36,516 bases of DNA from a virus: positions 1 to 36,516 of the IMG/VR virus record IMGVR_UViG_3300025425_000069. One strand, written 5' to 3'. The position numbers and the translations under genes are program-made. The notes under the pieces were generated by a model. The model ran no database searches. It was not told the origin of the DNA and saw only the letters and a program-made list of their open reading frames with translations. This document shows, piece by piece, positions 6,311 to 12,724 of the stretch. How positions within the stretch are numbered: position 1 is the stretch's first letter; the number at the start of each line of letters is the position of its first letter.

Positions 6311-6358
6311 TACCACCATTTGTGATTTAGTGCTTGCATAATCCACGATTGGTGGATA
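6285..6358. promoter_or_regulatory. Three-operator array O1-O3
   Basis: Three related inverted repeats with the form ATCCAC-N5-GTGGAT. O1 at 6285-6303 is perfect over 7-base arms (TATCCAC/GTGGATA). O2 at 6312-6326 is degenerate (ACCAC/GTGAT). O3 at 6341-6357 is perfect over 6-base arms (ATCCAC/GTGGAT). Centres are at 6294, 6319 and 6349. The array sits between divergent genes, like lambda OR or OL, and each promoter spacer contains one outer operator. Binding by the adjacent HTH protein is inferred. Confidence 0.75.
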
Positions 6359-6362
6359 CCTT
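6334..6362 (+). promoter_or_regulatory. Rightward early promoter
   Basis: TTGCAT at 6334-6339 and TACCTT at 6357-6362 are spaced by 17 bases, and operator O3 lies exactly in the spacer, mirroring O1 in the opposite promoter. The -10 is a poor match, so the assignment is tentative. The first gene starts 33 bases downstream with a GGAGG ribosome site. Confidence 0.45.
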
Positions 6363-6394
6363 AATCCTCAAGCAATCAACCTGGAGGACGAACT

Positions 6395-6595
6395 ATGACC
6401 CCGCATTTCTACACCGACGCGAACGGCAGGACTGCCAGCCGCGAAGAAATCACAGACTACCGCACGAAGGCTGAAAAGGCTTTCTGCGCTGGCTTGTCAC
6501 GCCACACAATGCCCGCCTGCCCTGCGCCATGCTTGTCGCTTATCGTACATAGCTGGGTAACGCCCGCTTATGTTATCGACGCGGTGCGGACATGA
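6395..6595 (+). CDS. Hypothetical protein, first gene of rightward operon (66 aa)
   Basis: Unrecognised. CTGGAGGA lies 8 nt before the ATG, a strong ribosome site. The product has three cysteines, two in the ACPAPC segment, and no clear HTH, although the position is that of Cro in lambda. It is joined to the next gene by ATGA at 6592-6595. As the immediate product of the rightward promoter it may be an early regulator or host-takeover factor, but the sequence gives no direct sign of this. Confidence 0.55.
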   Translation: MTPHFYTDANGRTASREEITDYRTKAEKAFCAGLSRHTMPACPAPCLSLIVHSWVTPAYVIDAVRT

Positions 6596-6957
6596 GCATT
6601 CACCACACCATTAACGCCGTTCTAGCCACGAGCAATCTGCAACAGATGGACGGCTACTGTGTCTGCGCATCATGCAATCGCGATGATCTGGAACGCAATC
6701 AGATCGTGCCGGATGGGCATGTAAATGCGCCTCTCTTGGCTGAATATGTTGAACGCTTCGATGGGGCGATCTGCTGGGATTGCTACGACTACACCGATCC
6801 CCTTCCCAAGCCCTACATCCCTGCTGGACACGTCAAATGCAGCACATGCGCCGATACCTTGAGCGGTGTTAGCTGTGACGATGATCGGGGCGGCAGGTTC
6901 ACCGAATGGTGCCTTGAGTGCGACGGGCATGGATACGTGCCGGGGGTAAGCCAATGA
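6592..6957 (+). CDS. Cysteine-rich putative zinc-binding protein (121 aa)
   Basis: Two zinc-knuckle pairs are visible in the first half (CVCASC and CWDC about 40 residues later), and a second set (CSTC, then CLECDGHGY) in the second half. The second set resembles a DnaJ-type CxxCxGxG/rubredoxin-like ribbon. Two zinc ribbons in one small protein suggest nucleic-acid or protein binding. Both ends are ATGA-coupled. Family not recognised. Confidence 0.6.
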   Translation: MSIHHTINAVLATSNLQQMDGYCVCASCNRDDLERNQIVPDGHVNAPLLAEYVERFDGAICWDCYDYTDPLPKPYIPAGHVKCSTCADTLSGVSCDDDRGGRFTEWCLECDGHGYVPGVSQ

Positions 6958-7097
6958 TCCGCCGCATTATCGCGTATTTCCGCGACATCTACACCGCAGC
7001 CGAAGAAATCCAAGACATGCAATTCGCACTTTCGGAGATGAAGCGCCGTGAGGTCCGCACCGCTGAACACCTGACAACATATGAGGCAGAGACATGA
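6954..7097 (+). CDS. Hypothetical small protein (47 aa)
   Basis: ATG 6954 to TGA 7097, flanked by ATGA overlaps on both sides. The sequence begins MIRRIIAYFRDIYTAAEE and continues as one long charged helix (EIQDMQFALSEMKRREV), so it is probably a coiled-coil peptide. Function unknown. Confidence 0.6.
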   Translation: MIRRIIAYFRDIYTAAEEIQDMQFALSEMKRREVRTAEHLTTYEAET

Positions 7098-7855
7098 TTA
7101 AATTTGACGTATTCAGCAGGGTTGCAGGCGCAGTCCAGTTTACCTCAGAAATTGAGCCAAGAGATAAAGACTTGGGCAGCGTGAAGCTAGGCCTTGCTGT
7201 CCGCTGGGCGGTGAAAAACGATGCCAACCTGCGCGATGCCAACCTGCGCGGTGCCTACCTGCGCGGTGCCAACCTGCGCGATGCCAACCTGCGCGATGCC
7301 AACCTGCGCGGTGCCAACCTGATCGGTGCCAAACTGATCGGTGCCAACCTGAGCTGTGTTAACCTGCTCTGTGCCAACCTGAGCGATGCCAACCTGCGCG
7401 GTGCCAACCTGATCGGTGCCAACCTGAGCTGTGTTAACCTGTACTGTGCCAACCTGCGCGGTGCCAACCTGCGCGATGCCAACCTGAGCGATGCTCACCT
7501 GCGCGGTGCCTACCTGCGCGGTGCCAACCTGAGCGATGCCAACCTGATCGGTGCCAACCTGGGCGGTGCCAACCTGCGCGATGCTAACCTGAGCGGTGCC
7601 AACGGCATCAACGATTACGTCAAGTGTATCCAGATTGAGCGGTACTCAATCACATACACCGCCGACATTTTGCAAATCGGTTGCAAACGCCACCTGATCA
7701 GCGAATGGGCCGACTTTGACGATCATCGGATTGCGGAAATGGACGGCAAAGGTGCTCTGAAATTCTGGCGCAAGTATAAGGCTTGGATTTTCCAAACGAT
7801 TGAAATGTGTCCGGCAAAACCGACTGTATACGTCAGACCGGAGGCAGAGATATGA
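7094..7855 (+). CDS. Pentapeptide repeat protein (253 aa)
   Basis: Residues about 42-172 are an uninterrupted run of A(N/D/Y)LxG/D/S pentapeptides (ANLRD, ANLRG, ANLIG, VNLLC). These fold as a right-handed quadrilateral beta-helix. The family includes DNA-mimicking gyrase-protecting proteins (MfpA, Qnr), but many members have unknown partners. The N-terminal 40 residues and C-terminal 80 residues (DYVKCIQIERYSITYT onward, with IGCKRH and HRIAEMDGKGALKFWRKYK) are non-repetitive. The C-terminal part resembles a domain often appended to phage pentapeptide proteins. The gene is ATGA-coupled to its neighbours. DNA mimicry near gyrase-dependent phage replication is an inference. Confidence 0.9.
   Translation: MIKFDVFSRVAGAVQFTSEIEPRDKDLGSVKLGLAVRWAVKNDANLRDANLRGAYLRGANLRDANLRDANLRGANLIGAKLIGANLSCVNLLCANLSDANLRGANLIGANLSCVNLYCANLRGANLRDANLSDAHLRGAYLRGANLSDANLIGANLGGANLRDANLSGANGINDYVKCIQIERYSITYTADILQIGCKRHLISEWADFDDHRIAEMDGKGALKFWRKYKAWIFQTIEMCPAKPTVYVRPEAEI
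7219..7605 (+). repeat. 15-bp periodic coding repeat with internal 75-bp duplication
   Basis: The pentapeptide array is a 15-base repeat of the form GGTGCCAACCTGCGC, repeated about 26 times with changes mostly in the last codons. A 33-base block at 7334-7366 recurs exactly at 7409-7441, five pentapeptides (75 bases) later, showing growth by segmental slippage. The unusual open antisense frames here are a by-product of the repeat. Confidence 0.85.
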
Positions 7856-7989
7856 AACAGAGCCACGGCCCTTGGGCATACCCGACACCCGCAAAAAAAC
7901 GCGAATACCGCGCCATGTCTGCAATCGTTTTCTTAGTTGTTTCTGTCGCCTGCTGGACCTTCGCCAACCATATTTGGGAGATAATATAA
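7852..7989 (+). CDS. Small single-pass membrane protein (45 aa)
   Basis: ATG 7852 overlaps the pentapeptide gene stop as ATGA. A basic N-terminus (PAKKREYR) is followed by one hydrophobic segment, SAIVFLVVSVACWTFANH, and a very short C-terminus. N-in topology is expected from the positive residues. Function unknown. Confidence 0.6.
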   Translation: MKQSHGPWAYPTPAKKREYRAMSAIVFLVVSVACWTFANHIWEII

Positions 7990-8189
7990 TGGGACTAACA
8001 GTCCAGTTTCACAATCCGACACACGCGACCGTTTTCGAGTTTGAGTTGGAGGGCAAGCGCCGCGCTTCGGTTCGCTTTCACAGCGCAGATTGTGAGGAAA
8101 TGCCGATCTACACCACGCCCGCCGCTGCTCACGCAATTGCAGACGCATTTAATGCCGCAATTTTGGCAAAGCTGGAGGTAGTCGCATGA
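7989..8189 (+). CDS. Hypothetical protein (66 aa)
   Basis: The start codon shares one base with the previous stop (TAATG), with GGGAG upstream. The small alpha/beta product (FHNPTHATVFEFELEG, later AAAHAIADAFNAAIL) is not recognised. The gene leads directly into the annealing-protein gene by ATGA. Confidence 0.55.
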   Translation: MGLTVQFHNPTHATVFEFELEGKRRASVRFHSADCEEMPIYTTPAAAHAIADAFNAAILAKLEVVA

Positions 8190-8950
8190 ACGCCGTTACC
8201 GAAACAAAACCCGCTCCGGTATCTGGCCTTGCGCTTCTGAGAGTGCCGTTTCCGGCCAACGCAATATCGAAGCTGCCTAAGCCAACACGCAAGCAAACCG
8301 ACGATGTGAAGGCAAACTTCAAGCTGGGCATTCGCTGCAACCTATGCGGCGCATGGCATCACAAGGACGTGGTGCATCTGGATTATGTCGGCCACGCCGC
8401 GTTGACGGATCGCTTGCTTGACTGTGACTTCGAATGGAATTGGGAACCTGTCGCCGTAGACGAACGTGGGCAACCAGCCTTGGACCAGACAGGCGGTATG
8501 TGGATTAAGCTGACAGTTTGCGGTGTGACGCGCCTTGGCTATGGCGATGCAGACGGCAAGCAAGGCGGCAATGCGGTGAAAGAGCGGATCGGTGATGCGC
8601 TGCGCAACGCTGCGATGCGCTTTGGTGCTGCGTTGGACCTTTGGCACAAGGGCGACCTTCACGCGATTGAGGCGCAAGACGTAGAGGACGAGGCAAAGCC
8701 CGCATTTGATTATGAAGCAGCCGCCAAACGTATCACCGGAAAACTAAAGGGTGCCGAAAGCATCGACGATCTGCGCGAAAGCTGGACAAGCGAAAGCAGC
8801 ACCATTTCGGAAATCCGAGCATCCAGTGGCGGCACATACTCAGCCCTTGAGCAAGTCAAGAACACTAGGAAAGCCGAACTGGACGCCAAGAACGACCTTG
8901 GCGGCGATGAAATACCAGACTTCGGCAGCAAACAGGAGCAACACGCATGA
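8186..8950 (+). CDS. Putative Rad52-like single-strand annealing protein (254 aa)
   Basis: The central domain has YVGHAALTDRLLDCDFEWNW, followed by a GGMWIKLTVCGVTRLGYGD strand pair and KERIGDALRNAAMRFGAALDLW. This order (HAxVTDRL, beta hairpin, then the KxAxTDAlKRAArxFG-like helix) is the Rad52/Sak-type annealase core. A CxxC (CNLCGAWHHKD) sits N-terminal. The C-terminal 70 residues are charged and flexible, ending near an SSB gene. Such proteins anneal complementary single strands in phage recombination and replication. Neighbours are SSB-like and NinB-like genes, which supports the call. Pattern-based assignment. Confidence 0.65.
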   Translation: MNAVTETKPAPVSGLALLRVPFPANAISKLPKPTRKQTDDVKANFKLGIRCNLCGAWHHKDVVHLDYVGHAALTDRLLDCDFEWNWEPVAVDERGQPALDQTGGMWIKLTVCGVTRLGYGDADGKQGGNAVKERIGDALRNAAMRFGAALDLWHKGDLHAIEAQDVEDEAKPAFDYEAAAKRITGKLKGAESIDDLRESWTSESSTISEIRASSGGTYSALEQVKNTRKAELDAKNDLGGDEIPDFGSKQEQHA

Positions 8951-9639
8951 ACAATATGACACCCGGCATGGGCCACAATTCGCCGCCTGATCCCATCGAC
9001 GCAATCACCGGATCGTATAACACCGACCGCGAGGAGGCCGAGAACTGGACGGACGGTAAGCCCGTCGAGAACGAGGCACAGATGAACGAGGTGGATGCGC
9101 TGCGCAAAGCAATGCGCCAGTGCCGCCTTGATCTTGAGGCAGGCCAGAAGGACGCCACAAAGCCACTACATGCCATCTACAAGGCAGAACAGGACCGCTG
9201 GAATCCAACCATTGAGGACACCAAGCGTATCGAAGGGTGCCTCGTTTCAACCGTCAACGTGTTCAAGCAAAAGCTGGCCGCTGAGAAGGCAGAAGCCGAG
9301 CGCAAGGCGTGGGAAGAAACCAACCGCCTACGCCGTGAAGCCGAGGCCAAAGCCGCCGCTGCGAATGCATCTGATATCGACGCGCAACGGGAAGTTGCCG
9401 CCGCCAAGCAATCCGTGATCGACGCAGAGAACGCAGCTAAGGCCGTTGCCAAGGATGCGCTCAAAGGGATGCGCACCGTTACGCGCTACAAGATAGACAG
9501 CCATAAAGCGGCGCTGATGGACATCTATACAAGCGACACCGACGCGATTGCCGCCTTCGTGGATGAATACGTTCGCCGCAATCACAAGTCCCGCGCCATC
9601 GAGGGCGTCCGCGTCTGGACCGAAAAGGAGGCATTCTAG
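8947..9639 (+). CDS. Coiled-coil protein of the recombination cluster (230 aa)
   Basis: The N-terminus contains GMGHNSPPDP, a tag seen in many alphaproteobacterial phage proteins. The middle (about residues 60-165) is a long charged heptad region rich in Ala, Glu and Lys (KQKLAAEKAEAERKAWEE). The last 60 residues form a compact alpha/beta domain (TRYKIDSHKAALMDIY onward). ATGA-coupled to the annealing protein; probably its partner or an associated nuclease regulator. Family name unknown. Confidence 0.6.
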   Translation: MNNMTPGMGHNSPPDPIDAITGSYNTDREEAENWTDGKPVENEAQMNEVDALRKAMRQCRLDLEAGQKDATKPLHAIYKAEQDRWNPTIEDTKRIEGCLVSTVNVFKQKLAAEKAEAERKAWEETNRLRREAEAKAAAANASDIDAQREVAAAKQSVIDAENAAKAVAKDALKGMRTVTRYKIDSHKAALMDIYTSDTDAIAAFVDEYVRRNHKSRAIEGVRVWTEKEAF

Positions 9640-9683
9640 GACGCCAACCACGGACGAAAATCAACAACAAATATCAAGGAAAA

Positions 9684-10046
9684 ATGAAGATGGTTAAAAA
9701 ATTGAAAGCAAAAACTGGCGAGTACCAAAAGGACGGAGAGACGAAAGCCAAATACGTCGAGATTGGCGTCATTATGTCAAACTACAAAGGCGAATACGCT
9801 TTGCTTGACCCTACGGTGAATCTGGCTGGAATTCTTTTGCAACAGAAGATTCTGGCCGATGCAAACGGTGGCCGATCTGGCGACCGCGTGATGGTGTCAA
9901 TCTTTGAGGACGGCAATCAGCGCGGTGGATCTGGTGACGGTTACGATCAATCGCCTCAAGGTGGGCAGTCAGGTGGAGGAGGCAATGCCAACTCAGGCCG
10001 TGATCTAGGGGATGAAATTCCATTTGCCCCTGTGACACTTATCTAA
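9684..10046 (+). CDS. Putative single-stranded DNA-binding protein, phage type (120 aa)
   Basis: The first 75 residues fit a small OB-fold (TGEYQKDGETKAKYVEIG, YALLDPTVNLAG, VMVSIFED). A Gly/Gln/Ser-rich flexible linker follows, then a conserved-looking acidic tip, LGDEIPFAP. SSB proteins end with an acidic DDxxPF-type tail that recruits partners, and DEIPF is the version seen in phage SSBs. AAGGA lies 5 nt before ATG 9684; ATG 9690 is an alternative. The location beside the annealing and NinB-like genes fits. Confidence 0.7.
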   Translation: MKMVKKLKAKTGEYQKDGETKAKYVEIGVIMSNYKGEYALLDPTVNLAGILLQQKILADANGGRSGDRVMVSIFEDGNQRGGSGDGYDQSPQGGQSGGGGNANSGRDLGDEIPFAPVTLI

Positions 10047-10477
10047 TGCCGACCCGCTCAATCATGGATGAAGCAGAGGCCCGGTCGCTGGCTGAATACC
10101 TGAGAGGCTTAAAGATGCCTTTCACGGTGACAGTCACCCCTGGGGCCAAGCGCAGCCTATCGCAAAACGCCCTGCTGCATCTGTGGTTTTGCGAAATCGC
10201 AGCGCAGACGTTTGAAACCGCCGACCAGGTGAAACGCGAATGCAAGTATTACCAAGGTTCCCCGATCCTAATGGCAGACGATCCGGCCTTCGTGGCTTTC
10301 GTGGGCAACCTTTCGCGCCTGACAGTAGAGGAAAAGATAGCCGCCATGGATTACATCGCCGTCACTTCGGTAATGACAAAGCCGCAACTGTCAAAAATGT
10401 GTGACGCGGTGCATCGCAAATATGCTGGGCAAGGCATTCGGTTAACCGATCCAGCGGAACAGGAGCGGGCAGCGTGA
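10046..10477 (+). CDS. NinB-like recombination protein (143 aa)
   Basis: The segment VTVTPGAKRSLSQNALLHLWF matches the core of lambda NinB (Orf), where a VxI strand is followed by RSLxQNxxLW. NinB binds single-stranded DNA and helps load recombinases at SSB-coated DNA. The later part (QLSKMCDAVHRKYAGQGI) is where NinB has its C-terminal helices. The start shares a base with the SSB stop (TAATG). Assignment rests on the core motif and on context with SSB and the annealing protein. Confidence 0.6.
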   Translation: MPTRSIMDEAEARSLAEYLRGLKMPFTVTVTPGAKRSLSQNALLHLWFCEIAAQTFETADQVKRECKYYQGSPILMADDPAFVAFVGNLSRLTVEEKIAAMDYIAVTSVMTKPQLSKMCDAVHRKYAGQGIRLTDPAEQERAA

Positions 10478-10661
10478 ACCAGATCAGCCCCCGCCCGCCA
10501 CTTGGCCAGAAAGCGCCTAAGCTATCCTCTGCCGAGATACGCGAGGGCAAGGAATGGAAGCGAGCGTCAAGGAACTGCCCTGTGCCATCTGCCGCAAGTC
10601 TGGGCCATCGGATGTACATCATGTCATTACCATGGGTCGCCGCCCTGCTTGGCGAGATTGA
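10474..10661 (+). pseudogene. HNH-type nuclease remnant, apparently frameshifted and truncated
   Basis: GTG 10474 (GTGA with the NinB-like stop) opens a frame reading MNQISPRPPLGQKAPKLSS and EIREGKEWK. From about 10554 the sensible protein continues in the -1 frame as VKELPCAICRKSGPSD and VHHVITMGRR, then stops at 10659-10661. LPCxxCxxxGPSDxHHxI is the first half of phage HNH nucleases (zinc pair plus HH). The second half of the HNH fold, with its own CxxCH and the catalytic region, is absent. Either a broken gene or two overlapping short genes; the former fits better. The first frame stays open to 10911 but its later sequence looks unnatural. Confidence 0.5.
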
Positions 10662-10669
10662 TTTTTCAA

Positions 10670-10686
10670 ATTCCCAAAAAGGGAAT
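10670..10686. other. Hairpin downstream of the HNH remnant
   Basis: ATTCCC at 10670-10675 and GGGAAT at 10681-10686 form a perfect 6-base stem with an A5 loop, preceded by T-rich sequence. It sits exactly where the nuclease frame ends, so it could be an old terminator or a deletion scar. Confidence 0.3.
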
Positions 10687-10724
10687 AACGCGGCCACGGC
10701 GTATCAGTGGCGACAAGCAACCCG

Positions 10725-10817
10725 ATGGGTGTTTGTTTTAACGTCGGCCCCCCAGACGCCCTGCTGTTCGCGCCCCGCCACATGCGGATGGACGGCAGGG
10801 CAAACAACAAAGGATAG
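10725..10817 (+). CDS. Possible 30-aa ORF
   Basis: ATG 10725 (or GTG 10707) to TAG 10817 reads MGVCFNVGPPDALLFAPRH and so on. The frame is the same as that of the HNH remnant, separated from it by two stops. The composition looks protein-like, but there is no good ribosome site. It may be a further fragment of a decayed gene. Confidence 0.25.
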   Translation: MGVCFNVGPPDALLFAPRHMRMDGRANNKG

Positions 10818-10821
10818 AGCA

Positions 10822-10911
10822 ATGGAACACATGATTAGCGGCTGGTGGATCATCCCCAGCACATTGATCGGGGCGGTGCTTTGGGCGCTGATTAAATGGT
10901 GGCTGACATGA
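10822..10911 (+). CDS. Tiny membrane protein (29 aa)
   Basis: ATG 10822 has AGGATAGAG about 6 nt upstream and ends as ATGA with the next gene. The product, beginning MEHMISGWWIIPSTLIGAV, is one hydrophobic helix bracketed by tryptophans (WW at 8-9 and WW near the end), typical of interfacial anchoring. Function unknown; single-helix peptides like this can modulate host membrane proteins. Confidence 0.5.
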   Translation: MEHMISGWWIIPSTLIGAVLWALIKWWLT

Positions 10912-11171
10912 GACACCCAACAGACGGCAACGCCATCGCCGCCGATGCACACTGCGACCAGCCCGACGAGATCGGGACCGAGGACTGCGACATCTGCGGG
11001 CGGTACCCTGAGCCTGACGAGGGCATGCCACGCGGATATAAGCCGAAGCCGTGCAAGGGCGTAATGCACTACGATGATGTTGAGGGGTGCACCTGCCACA
11101 TATCGCCCCCATGCGGTGCCTGCGTGAATAACCCCGTTACCTGCGACATCTGCGGCGAGATTGGAGACTGA
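10908..11171 (+). CDS. Cysteine-rich hypothetical protein (87 aa)
   Basis: Three C-x2-C pairs (CDIC, CGAC, CDIC) plus a CTC motif suggest one or two zinc sites. The start at ATG 10908 is fixed by the ATGA overlap. The ends GIGDICG-like repeats (EDCDICGRY and VTCDICGEI) look like an internal duplication of a knuckle. Not recognised as a known family. Confidence 0.55.
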   Translation: MRHPTDGNAIAADAHCDQPDEIGTEDCDICGRYPEPDEGMPRGYKPKPCKGVMHYDDVEGCTCHISPPCGACVNNPVTCDICGEIGD

Positions 11172-11172
11172 A

Positions 11173-11367
11173 ATGAAAAGCAACATAATTGACATAGACG
11201 GAGCCATTGAGGCTCGCACCGAAAAGGCCGCGCTGTTTCACACGGGCAACAAAGAGGAAGCCGCATGGTTGGCTTTGTCCCAGATTGAAATAGAAGAAAC
11301 GGGAATAGGCGGTATTGTAACTGTCACGCTGCCCGAATGGCTGGCGACGGAAAAAGGACTGATATGA
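11173..11367 (+). CDS. Hypothetical protein (64 aa)
   Basis: ATG 11173 follows GGAG by 7 nt, 1 base after the preceding stop; an in-frame upstream start at 11161 is less likely. The C-terminal part VTVTLPEWLATEKGLI is typical of small phage proteins that describe an amphipathic strand-helix unit. ATGA overlap with the next gene. Function unknown. Confidence 0.55.
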   Translation: MKSNIIDIDGAIEARTEKAALFHTGNKEEAAWLALSQIEIEETGIGGIVTVTLPEWLATEKGLI

Positions 11368-11615
11368 CACCGGGACAAACAGTAGATCGGTACACTGTGA
11401 CCAGAAACGAGAATGGCTTTGGCTTTAGTAACGGCATCGAGCCGGACGCCGCTGGCGGATTTGTCAGCTATGAAGATTACCTCGCCCAGCGTGAACAGAT
11501 CGAGGCGCTGCAAAAGCGGGTGATGGCGGCACTAGAGCGCCTCGACGCCTCGCTGTTTACGAACGCGGAACATCAAGCTATTCTACGCGCCACAGGAGGG
11601 CAGAACAATGAGTGA
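11364..11615 (+). CDS. Hypothetical protein (83 aa)
   Basis: Starts at ATG 11364 through an ATGA overlap. The N-terminal half contains a beta-like GFGFSNGIEPDAAGGFVSYE region and the C-terminal half is a helical, partly heptad segment (REQIEALQKRVMAALERL). Unrecognised. The stop lies 5 bases inside the next gene. Confidence 0.55.
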   Translation: MTPGQTVDRYTVTRNENGFGFSNGIEPDAAGGFVSYEDYLAQREQIEALQKRVMAALERLDASLFTNAEHQAILRATGGQNNE

Positions 11616-11923
11616 GGTTGACCGCCCATGCCTAAACTGCGGGCACACACTGCGGGCACACACTGAATGGATGCAGCGGATTGCGTAGCTACGGCACGTA
11701 TCAAACGCACGACACCGCGTATTGCTTGCGATACCTGCGAGATGATCGCGACGCCCTCCGCGCCCAGCTTGCCGAGGCACAGGCGCAGGTACAGACGGCG
11801 CGGGATGCGCTGGCTGACATGCTGGCATTGTTTTCGTCTGATGGTGTTTTGCTCAAAGATACACACCTTAACATGACCCTTAATGGCGCGTGCCTCGCCC
11901 TCCGCACCCCATCCCCTGATTAA
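11608..11923 (+). pseudogene. Zinc-cysteine coiled-coil gene broken by a 13-bp tandem duplication
   Basis: ATG 11608 (AGGAGG upstream) begins MSEVDRPCLNCGHTL. The reading frame then hits a perfect 13-base tandem repeat, and continues out of frame to a stop at 11688. If one repeat copy is removed, the frame runs on without interruption: NGCSGLRSYGTYQTHDTAY, then LRDDRDALRAQLAEAQAQV and on to the stop at 11921-11923. That restores a 100-residue protein with three clustered cysteines and a coiled coil. The gene is therefore whole except for the duplication. Slippage could reverse it (phase variation), or it may be a recent lesion. Confidence 0.7.
11638..11663 (+). repeat. 13-bp perfect tandem duplication causing a frameshift
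   Basis: TGCGGGCACACAC occurs at 11638-11650 and again at 11651-11663 with no spacer. Thirteen is not a multiple of three, so one copy shifts the frame. Confidence 0.9.
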
Positions 11924-11934
11924 CAGGGCATCGC

Positions 11935-12033
11935 TGCGGCTGCGTTAGCCGCATGGTCTGGCGTTTTGGTACGTCGTGGACCGTCTACCCAGAGCCGCCC
12001 CCACCGCGTGCGCCACATGAGGGCGGGGGCGGC
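11935..12033. promoter_or_regulatory. Two strong hairpins in the leader before the 223-aa gene
   Basis: The 129-base gap 11924-12052 holds hairpin A (TGCGGCT 11935-11941 with AGCCGCA 11947-11953, 5-base loop) and hairpin B (GCCGCCCCC 11994-12002 with GGGGGCGGC 12025-12033, 22-base loop). Hairpin B ends 19 bases before the ATG. No T-run follows either, so these look like leader structures rather than terminators. TACAAT at 12038-12043 could be a -10 box but lacks a good -35. Confidence 0.4.
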
Positions 12034-12052
12034 GCGCTACAATAGAGAGGAT

Positions 12053-12724
12053 ATGAGGATGGATAAAACAATGCAGGAAGCCTTGGCTATGGATGCTGCT
12101 ATGCTTGAAAGCATGGGCGCAGGGCCGCAGCCACTTGCCTTTGCACAGGATGAAATTTGGATGCAGCTTGACGATGCCCTGCTTGGGAAGTGGAGCGTGT
12201 GGGATGAAGGCGGAGAGTTACACGGGCAAGACTTAACGCAGGACGAAGCCCGCTCGATGTGCCGCGAATTAACCAAGGAACCCACACCCATGACCATCCC
12301 CACAGATGAAGCCGTAGAGCGCGTGGCGAAGGCTATACGCGATCAGAACCGCATCCATATGCAGCGAAACAATCCAAGCCGGACGTTTACCCGTGATGAA
12401 CTGACCGAGGATGAAACGCAGCTTGCCCGCGCCGCCATAGCCGCCATGCAGCCCAGCGTTGCGGCTGTTGAGCCTGATTTTTGCTATGACCCCTGCGAAT
12501 GGGAGTACACCCAGCCGTGGGCGGAAAGAAACGACATGATGGACGGCTGGTACGGCACGCCATTGAAGGTAGAGACGTTGCACAAGGGTGCGCCAAAATG
12601 GGGCGTCGAAGTCGCACTCGACACGGACGGCGACGGCGAGGAAGACGATTGGGAATTTCAGTGGTTTGACAGCGAGGAAGCCGCTATCCACGCCCTCGCC
12701 AAAGGAGCCACCGATGACCGCTAA
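12053..12724 (+). CDS. Acidic hypothetical protein (223 aa)
   Basis: Not recognised. The start is ATG 12053 after GAGAGG; ATG 12059 is an alternative. The N-terminal 75 residues resemble a small domain ending DLTQDEARSMCREL. A middle part begins MTIPTDEAVERVAKAIRDQN, the opening typical of short phage proteins, so this may be a fusion of two small genes. The C-terminal 60 residues are very acidic (DTDGDGEEDDWEFQW). The gene overlaps the next by 11 bases. Confidence 0.55.
   Translation: MRMDKTMQEALAMDAAMLESMGAGPQPLAFAQDEIWMQLDDALLGKWSVWDEGGELHGQDLTQDEARSMCRELTKEPTPMTIPTDEAVERVAKAIRDQNRIHMQRNNPSRTFTRDELTEDETQLARAAIAAMQPSVAAVEPDFCYDPCEWEYTQPWAERNDMMDGWYGTPLKVETLHKGAPKWGVEVALDTDGDGEEDDWEFQWFDSEEAAIHALAKGATDDR

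Noticed and set aside
7187-7498. Antisense reading frames through the pentapeptide repeat (repeated AQVGT units)
   Set aside because: They are the mirror of the 15-base coding repeat and lack ribosome sites; the plus-strand frame has the family signature and gene coupling.
10474-10911. One continuous 145-residue protein from 10474
   Set aside because: The later part (repeated Cys/Trp/Pro) looks unnatural, while HNH-like sequence lies in another frame and a separate 29-aa gene with its own ribosome site starts at 10822.
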